Made by a program: the position numbers and the translations under genes
Part shown: piece after piece, positions 1 through 9,631 of the stretch
How positions within the stretch are numbered: the first letter of the stretch is position 1
How the letters are laid out: each line of letters begins with the position of its first letter
From: Leptospira ainlahdjerensis
Lineage (GTDB): Bacteria; Spirochaetota; Leptospiria; Leptospirales; Leptospiraceae
Direction: 5' to 3'
DNA: 64,000 bases
NCBI RefSeq assembly: GCF_016919175.1
Contig: NZ_JAFFPU010000028.1
Coordinates: 1-64,000, forward strand
The notes under the pieces: model-generated
Databases searched by the model: none
What the model was told of the DNA's origin: nothing
What the model saw: the letters and a program-made list of their open reading frames with translations, nothing else

Positions 1-2
1 AA

Positions 3-262
3 GAAGTTCGTATAAACGCCACGCTTTACAAAAACTCAGCGCAAAACCTGCATCTTCACGAAGTTCGTATAAACGCCACGCTTTACAAAAACTCAGCGCA
101 AAACCTGCATCTTCACGAAGTTCGTATAAACGCCACGATTTACAAAAACCAGCGCAAACCTGCATCTTCATGAACTTCGTATAAACGCCACGCTTTACAA
201 AAACTCAGTGCAAACCTACATCTTCACGAAGTTCGTATAAACGCCACGCTTTACAAAAACTA
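3..262. repeat. 57-bp tandem direct repeat, about 4.6 copies
   Basis: Copies start at 3, 60, 117, 172 and 228, each beginning GAAGTTCGTATAAACGCCAC. The spacing is 57, 57, 55 and 56 bp, so copies three and four carry small deletions and substitutions. Units abut directly with no unique spacers, so this is a tandem array and not a CRISPR. The array may begin left of the window. No coding potential is evident. Confidence 0.9.
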
Positions 263-435
263 CTTTAACGATGCGGCAATACGAATTTCATCTCTGCAAA
301 GTTAGTTATGAGAGAAAAAAATACTTTCCCTCAGCTTTTTCTCTTTCATTCTATCCGCTATACAACGGAAAAAAAAACATCCTTCCTACGATACGATAAC
401 TTTTGATTCCAAGAAGAAAGAAATTCCACGGATTC
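263..435. other. non-coding stretch after the tandem repeat
   Basis: AT-rich sequence between the repeat array and the stop codon of the transglutaminase-like gene. It lies downstream of the five-gene minus-strand operon, so a terminator would be expected here, but no convincing GC-rich hairpin with a U-tract was seen. Nothing else is recognised. Confidence 0.5.
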
Positions 436-1311
436 CTATTCTCGAATTACATCTACTTCGACCTTCAATTTATGTTTTCCCCCGCCGAATAAAATTCCTT
501 TCAGAGGAGAGACATCCGCGAAATCGCGACCGATCGATGTGAAAATATATTCTTCGCTTAGCATTTTTCCGTTTGTTGGATCGTAATCCACCCAACCGAT
601 TCCTGGAGAATAGATTGAGAACCAAGCATGGGAGGCATCCGATCCCTGAAGTTTAGTTTGCCCCGGAGGAGGAAAGGTTTCTATATAACCGGAAACGTAT
701 CTGCAAGGAATTCCAACGCTTCGTAGAGCCGAGATGGAAAGATGAGTAAAATCTTGACAAACGCCTTTCCTATTTTTCAAAACTTGGGCAGGCGGAGTTT
801 GTATCGTCGTTGCGCCTGCTTTGAATTCAAACGTTTGATAAAATCGAACAGTATAATCCATCACGGCTTGTAAAAGCGGTTTTTCAAAATCCATCATTTC
901 CTTTGCAAAATTAGCAAAGAGGGGATCACGGACCGCAAAAGCCGAATCTGCGATATATTCCAGCGCTTCCAAATCCTCTCTTAAGTGCGAAGAGGCTAAA
1001 AGAGTTGGGATTTCGGAAACCCTCGGAGAATGAGTCAGATCTCCGTAGTCAATCGGATGTGTGCTCACCCGACTCTCCGAAACGATCTCCAAGGATTGAT
1101 GAGAATCCTCAACAGAAAACGAATATACTAAATTTCCAAAATAGTCCTTCCTATAACCGGAGACCGACGGCCCCGGATGAACTCTGAGCTTGAGATCTTT
1201 ACAATCCTGATGGCGATTGGTTCCAGGACACATATGAGCGAGATTATGACAGTGGGAAACTTCTTCTTGATAGCTGTATCGTGTAACGTGTTTTACTCTA
1301 TAGTCAGCCAT
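436..1311 (-). CDS. transglutaminase-like cysteine peptidase/transferase, 291 aa
   Basis: Transglutaminase-like (COG1305-type) protein with the usual N-terminal beta domain beginning YRVKHVTRYSY, followed by the papain-like core. The triad is visible: Cys185 in GVCQDFTHL, His228 in DASHAWF and Asp244 in VDYDPTNG. The family cleaves or forms amide bonds; no signal peptide is seen, so it is probably cytoplasmic. The ATG at 1311 is preferred over an in-frame start at 1365 because a GGGGAT ribosome site precedes it and it overlaps the upstream gene by only 8 bp. It is the last gene of the five-gene operon and is the stand-alone counterpart of the transglutaminase domain in the 3872-7183 protein. 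Substrate unknown. Confidence 0.85.
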   Translation of the reverse strand: MADYRVKHVTRYSYQEEVSHCHNLAHMCPGTNRHQDCKDLKLRVHPGPSVSGYRKDYFGNLVYSFSVEDSHQSLEIVSESRVSTHPIDYGDLTHSPRVSEIPTLLASSHLREDLEALEYIADSAFAVRDPLFANFAKEMMDFEKPLLQAVMDYTVRFYQTFEFKAGATTIQTPPAQVLKNRKGVCQDFTHLSISALRSVGIPCRYVSGYIETFPPPGQTKLQGSDASHAWFSIYSPGIGWVDYDPTNGKMLSEEYIFTSIGRDFADVSPLKGILFGGGKHKLKVEVDVIRE

Positions 1312-3841
1312 TGTTATAATCCCCAAGCTGAATCTGTTCTTCCACATAACGGAAATATCTCGCACCGATCGAATCGGATAAGGAAGCGATCTGATAGTTG
1401 ATATCGTTCAGCCAGCGCACGATGCTCAAAGAAGGATTCACGTATTCAAAAAGACGTTTCGCATCCTCTTGGATAAATCGGTTTCTTACCTCCGAAACGA
1501 TTCTTTCCTCTGCGGTCGCTTCCTCTTTTTCGGAGTGAGGAAGATACGAAATATATTCTCCGAGTTTACGCAATTGATACGCCAAAGATCTCGGGTTCGT
1601 CTCGTCAAAAAGGAGAATGTCCAAAACGGACTCGGCTTCGATTCGATAACGATATCTTCTTCTATATGTGATCTTGATATCGTTGATATTCAAAAGAGCT
1701 TCGAACATACTCTTGTTATAAAGCGTAGATTGATTCAAAACCGTGGTCACAAGTCGGATCGTGTACGAGGCTCTCTCGATTCTTTTTCCGATGTTCATAA
1801 AATACCAGCCGGTTTCCCGGGACATACTTTCGATACCGAGACCCGACATGGACGCAAGTCTGGTAATCAGAAGAATCAGATATTCTAAAATTTCATCGTA
1901 AGAGCCATATTTATATGCGTCGTCCGTTTCTATCATCGAAAGAATATATCTGCTGTCCTCCGAAAGTCGATCTCTCACCGACTTGGAGGCTCTAACATAA
2001 GCGTTCAAATCTGAGCGGATGCTTCCGTTCTGTTGTTGAGAGAAAACTTGGGAGAACATCTGCGCCCGAGCCCCGTTCAGAGGATCCTCCAAATTGAGTT
2101 GTAAAAATCCAGGATAAGTCGCGGTTACGTGTGTCGCGATCTGAAGAAGGAGCTGGACTTGATCTTTCTCATAAGGCTCGTCCATATGAATCATATTCAA
2201 GATGACCTCGCGTAACAATCTTGCCTGGTTTTCAGAACGTTCCGCATAACGTCCCATCCAAAACATATTGTCCGCGACCCGACTCGGAATACCCGCGCCG
2301 CTACGTCTGATCTGCATCCTTTCCGTCTTTCCGGGAAGCAGAGTTACGTCTTTTTTCTCCTCCGAGGCAAGGATCCAAAGATCCTTCGAAATCGCGCCAG
2401 TCTGATTGGTGACCACGAGATCGTTCACATTCTCTGTTACACGCACCAAACCTCCGGACATCGTCATATAACCGTTTTCCGAAAGAGTCGTAAACGCTCT
2501 AAAAACCGATCTCCCTTGAATAAAACTTTCTCCGGAAAGAACCGGACAGGTGGAACCGTTTACGATTTCTTGAGCTACGTATTTTTCAGGATGGGCAAAA
2601 AGTTTTTTCCAGATCTGTTCTCTTTCACTATTCGGAAGCGAAGAAAGAAAAACCCCCGGTTCCATAGGATCTCGAACCGCACGTTTGAACACGAATCGAT
2701 CCGGATAATCCAAAACTTCTTGCCTGGATTCCGAATTTCCCATCCAAAGAGTTCTCACGTTAGGCAAAATGAGATCCTCGGATAAATAATATCTGCAAAG
2801 AGAGGATAAAAACGGATGGATCGCCCTATTCTCCAGAAATCCTGAACCGATCGGGTTCGCAACGCGGACGTTTCCTTCCCGGATCACATTCAAGATTCCT
2901 GGTACACCCAAAAGAGAATCTCCTTTGAGTTCCAGAGGATCCATATACAAATCCACAACTCTTCTAAAGATCACGTCGACTTGTTGCAAACCTTCGACCG
3001 TTTTGATAAAGACAAAATTATTTCTTACGGTTAGGTCTTCCGCTTGTGCCAGGGTAAAGCCCAAGTAACCGGCAAGATACGCGTGTTCAAAATAGGTTTC
3101 GTTTCCGGCGCCGGGAGTTAATAATACTATGATAGGTTCTCTTTCTTGAACCTTGGATAAGGACTGAAGAGCCTTTCTTAAAGAACGGAAATAAAGCGCG
3201 ACTCTATGCACTTGAGAATCTCTGTAGATCGAAGGAAAAATTCTGGAAAGAACGATCCGATTCTCCAAAGAATAACCCGAGCCGCTCGGAGCTTGAATCC
3301 GATCTCCGATAACGACAAAACTTCCGTTCTCTTGTCTCGCCAGATCCGAGGCCATAAAACAAAGTTCGTTCGAAGTCGAATGACCGAAGCCGTTGCACTG
3401 TCTTAAAAAATCGGGGGAACTAAAAAGAATCTCGGGCGGAATTTTTTTATCATAAAGCAATTTGCGCGGCCCGTAGACGTCCTTAAAAAGCGCGTCGAGA
3501 AGTTCGGCTCTTTGAACGAGTCCCCTTTCTACCCCTTCCCATTCCTTACTTTCCATAAGAACCGGAAAAAGATCCAAAGACCAGAGACGTTCTACGGCTC
3601 CGGGCTCCTCATAGACGTTATACGTCACACCGTTTTCTTGAAGAATTCGAAGCGAATCCCTTTTTCTTCGCATCAACTCCTCTTGAGATAAGGACTCTAG
3701 AGAATTGATTAGGAATTCGTATTTGGACCTAAGTTTGCCTTCTCCGTCATACAATTCGTCATAGGTGGATGGATTCGGGTTGTATCCTTCCCGCAGATTC
3801 AATCTTGCGTTGGCTGGGTTGACCATAAAATTCTGAACCAT
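1304..3841 (-). CDS. fused circularly permuted ATP-grasp / alpha-E protein, 845 aa
   Basis: Two families are joined in one chain. Residues 1-495 are a circularly permuted ATP-grasp ligase domain (DUF404/407 type) with KGDSLLGVPGI at 307 and SGGLVRV at 462. Residues about 517-840 are an alpha-helical alpha-E (DUF403) domain starting RVADNMFWMGRYAERSENQA. The same pair is encoded by separate genes at 8201-9631 and 7224-8165. At the place where the paralogue has a glycine-rich ATP loop (VVKAANGAGGYG), this protein reads FVFKRAVRDPMEPG, so nucleotide binding may be altered. Family knowledge predicts ATP-dependent amide bond formation coupled to the transglutaminases around it. Start spaced 30 bp after the preceding gene. 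Confidence 0.87.
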   Translation of the reverse strand: MVQNFMVNPANARLNLREGYNPNPSTYDELYDGEGKLRSKYEFLINSLESLSQEELMRRKRDSLRILQENGVTYNVYEEPGAVERLWSLDLFPVLMESKEWEGVERGLVQRAELLDALFKDVYGPRKLLYDKKIPPEILFSSPDFLRQCNGFGHSTSNELCFMASDLARQENGSFVVIGDRIQAPSGSGYSLENRIVLSRIFPSIYRDSQVHRVALYFRSLRKALQSLSKVQEREPIIVLLTPGAGNETYFEHAYLAGYLGFTLAQAEDLTVRNNFVFIKTVEGLQQVDVIFRRVVDLYMDPLELKGDSLLGVPGILNVIREGNVRVANPIGSGFLENRAIHPFLSSLCRYYLSEDLILPNVRTLWMGNSESRQEVLDYPDRFVFKRAVRDPMEPGVFLSSLPNSEREQIWKKLFAHPEKYVAQEIVNGSTCPVLSGESFIQGRSVFRAFTTLSENGYMTMSGGLVRVTENVNDLVVTNQTGAISKDLWILASEEKKDVTLLPGKTERMQIRRSGAGIPSRVADNMFWMGRYAERSENQARLLREVILNMIHMDEPYEKDQVQLLLQIATHVTATYPGFLQLNLEDPLNGARAQMFSQVFSQQQNGSIRSDLNAYVRASKSVRDRLSEDSRYILSMIETDDAYKYGSYDEILEYLILLITRLASMSGLGIESMSRETGWYFMNIGKRIERASYTIRLVTTVLNQSTLYNKSMFEALLNINDIKITYRRRYRYRIEAESVLDILLFDETNPRSLAYQLRKLGEYISYLPHSEKEEATAEERIVSEVRNRFIQEDAKRLFEYVNPSLSIVRWLNDINYQIASLSDSIGARYFRYVEEQIQLGDYNNG

Positions 3842-3871
3842 TTTTCAAAGTCCGTACATTTTGGCGATTCT

Positions 3872-6800
3872 TTACGAAGTCTTTTTTTTCCAACCGGGAC
3901 CTGGAGCCAGACGTAGATCCAAGGTATAAGGAGAATGCGGATGTGCAAGATTCTTCGGGCGACTAGTAACTCCTGCAGTATGTCCTTGATCGGAAAAACG
4001 ACTGATTCTTCTGCTTTCAGCTTCGAAAGAGTTTACAGGAAAAGTATCGTAAGATCGTCCGCCCGGATGGGAAATAAAATATTTACAACCTCCGATCGAT
4101 CTTTCGCTCCACGTATCCCAGAGATCAAACACAAGAGGATTTGTGATCGGAAGATTCGGATGAAGGGTAAAAACGGGGGCCCAAGCTTTAAACCGAACGC
4201 CGGCGACTGCTTCTCCGTTTTTTCCCGTCGATTTGAGAGGGACCTCGTAGCCGTTGCACGAAAGGATATATCGGCCTTCAGTCCATCCCTCCATTTTGAC
4301 CTGAATTCTTTCCAAAGCAGCGTCTACGGCTCTCGATGTTCCGAAAGAATTGGCTTCCTCACCTAAAACTTCCCAAGGTTCCAACGCCATTCTAATTTCC
4401 ATTCTGATCGTATCCTTTTGAATGTGACCATATTCAGGAAATCTAAATTCAAAAAATGGAATAAAGTCTTCTTCATAAAAAGGATAACCATGTTCCTTTA
4501 GATCCCTTAGGACGTCCTTAAAATCCTCCCAGACATAGAACGGAAGAAGATATTTGTCGTGGAGTTCCGTACCTCTTCGAATCGGAGCGTGTTTGTAAGG
4601 TTTCTCCCAAAAACGACACAACAAGGAAAGAACAAACATTTGCTGTACAACGCTCATCTTATAGTGAGGCGGCATCTCAAATGCGCGAAATTCCACAAGA
4701 CCCAAACGACCCGTCGAACCCGTCGGAGAATAAAGTTTATCGATCGAAATCTCCGAACGATGTGTGTTCCCCGTGATATCCACGAGAAGATTTCTAAAAA
4801 GACGATCGACAAGCCAAGGAGGAACGCTCTCCAAGTTGTCTACTTGCCTACAAGCGACTTCGAATTCGTAAAGGATGTCCTCTCTTCCTTCGTCCATTCG
4901 AGGGGACTGCGAAGTAGTTCCGATAAACAAACCCGAGAACAAATAGGAAAGAGAAGGATGGTGTTGCCAATAAGTAGTGAGGCTTCTCAATAGATCGGGT
5001 CGTATCAGAAACGGACTTTCTTCCGGCGTCAAGGCTCCTACGGTGATATGATTCCCTCCGCCCGTTCCGGAAGCCCTTCCGTCCACTTGAAATTTTTCCG
5101 TACTAAGTTTTGTTTCCAACGCTCTTTCATAAAGAATTTTAGTCTTACTTTCAAGTTCCGCAAACGAAGTAGAAGGATGCAGATTCACTTCGATGACACC
5201 GGGGTCCGGGGTGATTCTAAAAAGACCGATCCTTGCATCGCTCGCAGGCTCGTAACCTTCAAGACGTATTTGAAAGCCCGAATCAAGAGTCGCTTGTTCG
5301 ATGCTGGCGATGAGATCCACCCAAACATCCGAAGAAGGAACCGGAGGTAGGAATACATGAAGAATCCCTTCCCTCACCTCCACAACAAGAGTTGATTGAA
5401 TCGGTAATTCCTTTTCCGCGAACATCTTAGGAGAAGAATTTGCCCTCTTTCGGATTTTTTCCTCTAACACTTTTCGGGAAGGAAGTTTGTCTTTTTTTTC
5501 AATCGAAGTAAATTCCGGAATCTCTCGAAAACGATCACTGATGGAAGAAAACGGGATTCGAAGACCCGCCGGAGAATCACCCGGAATCAAAAAGAGTTTT
5601 TCCCTTCTAAAATCCCATACCGAACTCTCCCATTCATTATTAACATAATTATAATATACTGGAATAGCAAAAGCAACTTCCTTTTTGAACCCCTTATCGA
5701 GTAGTTTCAACAATCTTTGTCTTTCCAAAGTGTCGAACGCGGTCGCGGGGTTTTTTTTGAGTTCAAACGGAAGATTGGCTTCTTTCCAAAGATAATAAAG
5801 ATTATCCTCATACAACGGAATCATATACGAAAGATCGATTCCGAGAGTTCTACAGATCGCGCACGCGAGAGTCTCCGAAGCTTTGTGAGCGTCGATCTCT
5901 TCCTTTTTCTTTTTTGGAGAATCGGGAGTATCGACCAAAAGAGATTCGTCGTTCCAGAGCGAGGCCCCGTCCTTTCTCCAGAGACAATTCATACTCCAAC
6001 GAGGAAGAGGTTCTCCGGGATACCATTTTCCCTGAGAGAATTGCAAGAGTGAACCTTCGGTAAAGTCCTTCTTCAAACGAAACATAAGCTCTTTGGAGAG
6101 TTTGAACTTCTCTTCTCCAAGAGCCTCGTGATTCCATTCCGCTGCTTCCCTATCTTCGTCGGATATAAACGTCGGCTCTCCTCCGATTGAAATTTTCAAA
6201 CCGAGGTCTTGGATCCTATGATCGAGAGCCTTTCCTCTCCTGAGAATATCGTTCCATTTGGATTCGGAGTAAGGAAGAGTGACCCGGGGACTTTCCAGAA
6301 TCCTTTCGACTTCCATTCTAAAACCGAAAGTAGTCTCGGCGGGATCCGCATAACCGAAGATAGGCGCCGCGCTCATGGGCTCCGGTGTGGCGGCTAACGG
6401 AATATGACCTTCTCCGGTGAGAAGTCCGGAGGTCGGATCCATTCCGACCCAACCCGCACCGGGAAGGAAAACCTCGGCCCAAGCGTGCAGATCGGTGAAA
6501 TCTTTTTCCGGTCCCTGTGGACCTTTCAAGGGAGCCTGGTCCGCTTTCAACTGAATGAGATAACCGGAAACAAAACGAGCCGCTAAACCGAAATGCCTCA
6601 GAATCTGAACCAGCAAAAAAGAAGAATCCCTGCAAGAGCCCGTTCTTTTTTGAAGAGAATCCTCGCAGGTCTGAACACCCGGTTCCAAACGGATGATATA
6701 ACCGATGTCAGACGAAATCCTTCGATTGAGTTCGACAATAAAATCGATGATCCTTTTTTTTTCGGTGATCCCGTCCGCTCTCAATGTTCTCAGATAGGAT

Positions 6801-7183
6801 TGCAAGAGTGTTCCATTTTCGGAGGGAGTCGAATAAGGAGCCAATTCTAACTTAAGAATTTCCTCATATTCGAACGGATAATCCTCGGCATAAGCTTCCA
6901 CAAAGAAGTCGAAGGGATTGATCACCTTCATATCGACTACGAGATCTACGAGGACGCTTAGTTTGTCCGCCTTTTCCGGAAACACAAGCCTCGCCTGAAA
7001 ATTTCCGAAAGGATCCTGTTGCCAGTTTAAAAATTGTTTCTCCGGTTCCACTTTTAAGGAATAGGAAACGATATTTGTTTTACAATGCGGCGCCGGACGA
7101 AGACGAATCACATGCGGTGAAAGCGAAATCTTTTTATCATATTGATAGATCGTTTCGTGAGTAAGAGCAACTCGAATGGACAT
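3872..7183 (-). CDS. transglutaminase-like protein with DUF2126 domain, 1103 aa
   Basis: The N-terminal 270 residues are a transglutaminase-like domain: Cys184 in TGSCRDSS, His233 in DLHAWAEV and Asp249 in GMDPTSG. The remaining roughly 800 residues match the DUF2126 family, marked by GGEPTFIS near 345, GTGGGNHITVG near 690 and GGRSYDTFP near the C-terminus. DUF2126 is of unknown activity and is commonly joined to this transglutaminase type. No signal peptide. It is the central gene of the operon, 30-40 bp from each neighbour, which suggests co-expression in fixed ratio. It probably cleaves or rearranges a peptide-like product of the ATP-grasp enzymes; this is inference from gene context. Confidence 0.87.
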   Translation of the reverse strand: MSIRVALTHETIYQYDKKISLSPHVIRLRPAPHCKTNIVSYSLKVEPEKQFLNWQQDPFGNFQARLVFPEKADKLSVLVDLVVDMKVINPFDFFVEAYAEDYPFEYEEILKLELAPYSTPSENGTLLQSYLRTLRADGITEKKRIIDFIVELNRRISSDIGYIIRLEPGVQTCEDSLQKRTGSCRDSSFLLVQILRHFGLAARFVSGYLIQLKADQAPLKGPQGPEKDFTDLHAWAEVFLPGAGWVGMDPTSGLLTGEGHIPLAATPEPMSAAPIFGYADPAETTFGFRMEVERILESPRVTLPYSESKWNDILRRGKALDHRIQDLGLKISIGGEPTFISDEDREAAEWNHEALGEEKFKLSKELMFRLKKDFTEGSLLQFSQGKWYPGEPLPRWSMNCLWRKDGASLWNDESLLVDTPDSPKKKKEEIDAHKASETLACAICRTLGIDLSYMIPLYEDNLYYLWKEANLPFELKKNPATAFDTLERQRLLKLLDKGFKKEVAFAIPVYYNYVNNEWESSVWDFRREKLFLIPGDSPAGLRIPFSSISDRFREIPEFTSIEKKDKLPSRKVLEEKIRKRANSSPKMFAEKELPIQSTLVVEVREGILHVFLPPVPSSDVWVDLIASIEQATLDSGFQIRLEGYEPASDARIGLFRITPDPGVIEVNLHPSTSFAELESKTKILYERALETKLSTEKFQVDGRASGTGGGNHITVGALTPEESPFLIRPDLLRSLTTYWQHHPSLSYLFSGLFIGTTSQSPRMDEGREDILYEFEVACRQVDNLESVPPWLVDRLFRNLLVDITGNTHRSEISIDKLYSPTGSTGRLGLVEFRAFEMPPHYKMSVVQQMFVLSLLCRFWEKPYKHAPIRRGTELHDKYLLPFYVWEDFKDVLRDLKEHGYPFYEEDFIPFFEFRFPEYGHIQKDTIRMEIRMALEPWEVLGEEANSFGTSRAVDAALERIQVKMEGWTEGRYILSCNGYEVPLKSTGKNGEAVAGVRFKAWAPVFTLHPNLPITNPLVFDLWDTWSERSIGGCKYFISHPGGRSYDTFPVNSFEAESRRISRFSDQGHTAGVTSRPKNLAHPHSPYTLDLRLAPGPGWKKKTS

Positions 7184-7223
7184 AGAATGTTTTCCGCCTA
7201 AGTTTCGATTCTAAAAAAATCGG

Positions 7224-8165
7224 TTACAATCGAAAATAACGTTCATCGATACGATCGTGAATCCCGTTGATCTGAAGCTGAAGACGATCCAGATATTCGT
7301 GCATTCCCGAACTGAAAATTTCGTCGACCGAAGTATAACTGAGTTCGGATAACAAAACCCCTACCCTTTTTTCGGCTTCGCAGGAATATTCGTCCATGTC
7401 GGTTCCGCTCAAAAGTTTCAAACTTTCGAATATTTTCCTTAGGGAAAAACGGACCGCTCTCGGAAACTGCCGATCAAGAATCAAAAACTCAGCTATGTTT
7501 TTAGGAGTGATCTTTTGATACATCCGATTGAACATCTCGTGCGCGCTCGTGGATTTTAAAAGAGAAAGCCACTGAAGAAGATCCAAATTCGAACCCACGT
7601 CGTGCGAAGGAAGAAGAATAAAATACTTCATATCCAAGATACGCGCGGTTTTATCTGCCCTTTCCAAAAATCTTCCGAGCTGGGCAAAATACCAGACCTC
7701 GTCTTGAGAGATCGTCGCTTCTTGACACCCGTAAAACAAAAGACATTGATTTCGGATTGTCTTAAAGAACTCGCCTAACGCGGAAAGATCCGTATCGGAA
7801 AAATGTTTTTTCGATTTAAAGTTGAGATAGAATTCGTTGATCACTTCCCACATCGGAGTGGAAATATTTTCACGGATCGTTCTCGCGTTTTCCCTCGCAC
7901 GCACCAGACAATTGATAATCGAATTCGGATTGTCCGTCTCAAAAGTCATAAAATGAATCACGTTCTCTTTGGAAGCTTCCTCGAACTTTTTTTGAAAGAG
8001 TTCGTTGTCGCCCGTAGTAAATACGAGGGGCATCCACTGCCTGTTTACGTCTTCGTTTAGATCCAAGGACAATTGAAAATTCACGTCGATGAAGCGGGAA
8101 TAATTCTCCGCCCTCTCCATATATCGGTTCATCCAATATACGGACTCAGCTACTCTGCTCAGCAT
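7224..8165 (-). CDS. alpha-E domain protein (DUF403), 313 aa
   Basis: All-alpha protein of the alpha-E family. The N-terminus LSRVAESVYWMNRYMERAEN is diagnostic, and LGRFLERADKTARILDMKYF in the middle repeats the same R-x-x-E-R-A pattern. The protein is a single domain of typical family length. It sits between the ATP-grasp gene (8201-9631) and the transglutaminase/DUF2126 gene, with 35 and 40 bp gaps. The ATG at 8165 has a GAGAGG ribosome site. Known co-occurrence with ATP-grasp and transglutaminase proteins suggests a substrate-binding or scaffold role; the biochemical function is not established. Confidence 0.88.
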   Translation of the reverse strand: MLSRVAESVYWMNRYMERAENYSRFIDVNFQLSLDLNEDVNRQWMPLVFTTGDNELFQKKFEEASKENVIHFMTFETDNPNSIINCLVRARENARTIRENISTPMWEVINEFYLNFKSKKHFSDTDLSALGEFFKTIRNQCLLFYGCQEATISQDEVWYFAQLGRFLERADKTARILDMKYFILLPSHDVGSNLDLLQWLSLLKSTSAHEMFNRMYQKITPKNIAEFLILDRQFPRAVRFSLRKIFESLKLLSGTDMDEYSCEAEKRVGVLLSELSYTSVDEIFSSGMHEYLDRLQLQINGIHDRIDERYFRL

Positions 8166-8200
8166 AGCAACCTCTCTCGTTCTGATTTATGTGTATCTTT

Positions 8201-9631
8201 TTAGCCTTCGCCCATCACCCAGGTGTCTTTTGATCCTCCCCCTTGGGAGGAGTTGACCACAAGAGATCCCTTTCTGAGCGCAACACGAGTCAAACCGCCC
8301 GGCATCACATAGATGTCTTCTCCATAGAGAATAAACGGTCTGAGATCCACGTGCCTCCCTTCCAATTTGTCTTCGATCAGAGTGGGAACCCTGGAAAGAC
8401 TGAGAACCGGCTGCGCGATATAATTTCTCGGATTCCGATCAATAAGATCGCAGAACTCTTCCTGTTCCTTTTTGCTAGAACGAGGACCGATCAACATCCC
8501 GTAACCACCGGCTCCGTTGGCCGCCTTTACTACGAGATTTTCTATATTCTCTTTTACGAATATTCTATCTTCCTCATTCGAACAAAGATAAGTCGGAACA
8601 TTAGGAATGATCGCTTCTTCTCCGAGATAATACTTGATCATCGCAGGAACAAAAGTGTATAAAACCTTATCGTCGGCAACACCCGCTCCCGGAGCGTTTA
8701 CGATCGCTACATTTCCTTTTTTATACGCTTCGAAAATTCCGGGAACACCCAAAAGAGAATCCTTGTTAAAAACAAGAGGATCCAAAAAAGAGTCGTCAAT
8801 CCTTCTGTAGATCACGTCCACGATCTTGAGTCCGCGGGTGGTTCTCATATAAACCTTCTCGTCTTTGACTACGAGATCGTTTCCTTCCACGAGAGGAACT
8901 CCCATCTTTTGGGCGAGAAAAGAATGTTCGTAGTATGCCGAGTTATAGATTCCCGGAGTCAAAACCGTTATCGAAGGATTGGATTTACCGCTCATATATT
9001 CGAGCATTCCCCGGAGGCGGATCGGATAATCATAGGTAGGACGTACGGAGAGACTCGCAAAAAGTTCAGGAAAAGTCTTTTTCATCACTTCACGATTTTC
9101 TAATACATAAGAAACTCCGGAAGGACATCTGAGATTGTCTTCGAGAACGTGGACCGTGCCGTCTCCGTTGCGGACCAAGTCGGTTCCCGAAATATGAATC
9201 CAAGTTCCTTGAGGCGGATTAATTCCTTTACATTCTTTAAGATAGCCGGGAGAAGAATAGACGTATTCCGCCGGAACGATTCCATCCTTGATGATCTTTT
9301 CATCGTGATAGATATCGTTGATAAAAAGATTAAGAGCCCTCGTTCTTTGTTTGAGCCCTTCTTCCAGTTTTCTCCACTCGTGCGCGGTGATGATGCGAGG
9401 AATGATATCAAAAGGCATGATCCTTTCTTCCTCTTCTTCGTCCCCATAGACGTTAAAAGTGATTCCAAGAGAAAGAAGGGCTTTTTCCGCGCTCGTCTTT
9501 CTTCGAACCAATTCCCGATCGTCCATGGTTTCGATTCTCGATTTTAAAAAATGATAACTTTGGCGAATCCCGCCTTCCGGGGAAAACATCTCATCATAGA
9601 AAGATTCTGTCTGGTAATTGGTCAGAAGCAT
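8201..9631 (-). CDS. circularly permuted ATP-grasp type 2 protein, 476 aa
   Basis: Stand-alone ATP-grasp ligase-like protein of the DUF404/407 (COG2308) family. Seen in order: FNVYGDEEEEERIMPFD near 60-75, RCPSGVSYVLENR at 168-180, KDSLLGVPGIF at 290-300, the glycine-rich loop VVKAANGAGGYG at 367-378, MPGGLTRV at 443-450 and SQGGGSKDTW at 462-471. All elements expected for ATP binding are intact. The ATG at 9631 follows a GAGGGT ribosome site; an in-frame start at 9670 lacks one. It is the first gene of the operon. Predicted role: ATP-dependent formation of an amide bond on an unidentified substrate, with the alpha-E and transglutaminase proteins downstream. Confidence 0.88.
   Translation of the reverse strand: MLLTNYQTESFYDEMFSPEGGIRQSYHFLKSRIETMDDRELVRRKTSAEKALLSLGITFNVYGDEEEEERIMPFDIIPRIITAHEWRKLEEGLKQRTRALNLFINDIYHDEKIIKDGIVPAEYVYSSPGYLKECKGINPPQGTWIHISGTDLVRNGDGTVHVLEDNLRCPSGVSYVLENREVMKKTFPELFASLSVRPTYDYPIRLRGMLEYMSGKSNPSITVLTPGIYNSAYYEHSFLAQKMGVPLVEGNDLVVKDEKVYMRTTRGLKIVDVIYRRIDDSFLDPLVFNKDSLLGVPGIFEAYKKGNVAIVNAPGAGVADDKVLYTFVPAMIKYYLGEEAIIPNVPTYLCSNEEDRIFVKENIENLVVKAANGAGGYGMLIGPRSSKKEQEEFCDLIDRNPRNYIAQPVLSLSRVPTLIEDKLEGRHVDLRPFILYGEDIYVMPGGLTRVALRKGSLVVNSSQGGGSKDTWVMGEG

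Noticed and set aside
1..262. CRISPR-like array
   Set aside because: The repeats directly follow one another without unique spacers and no cas gene is near.
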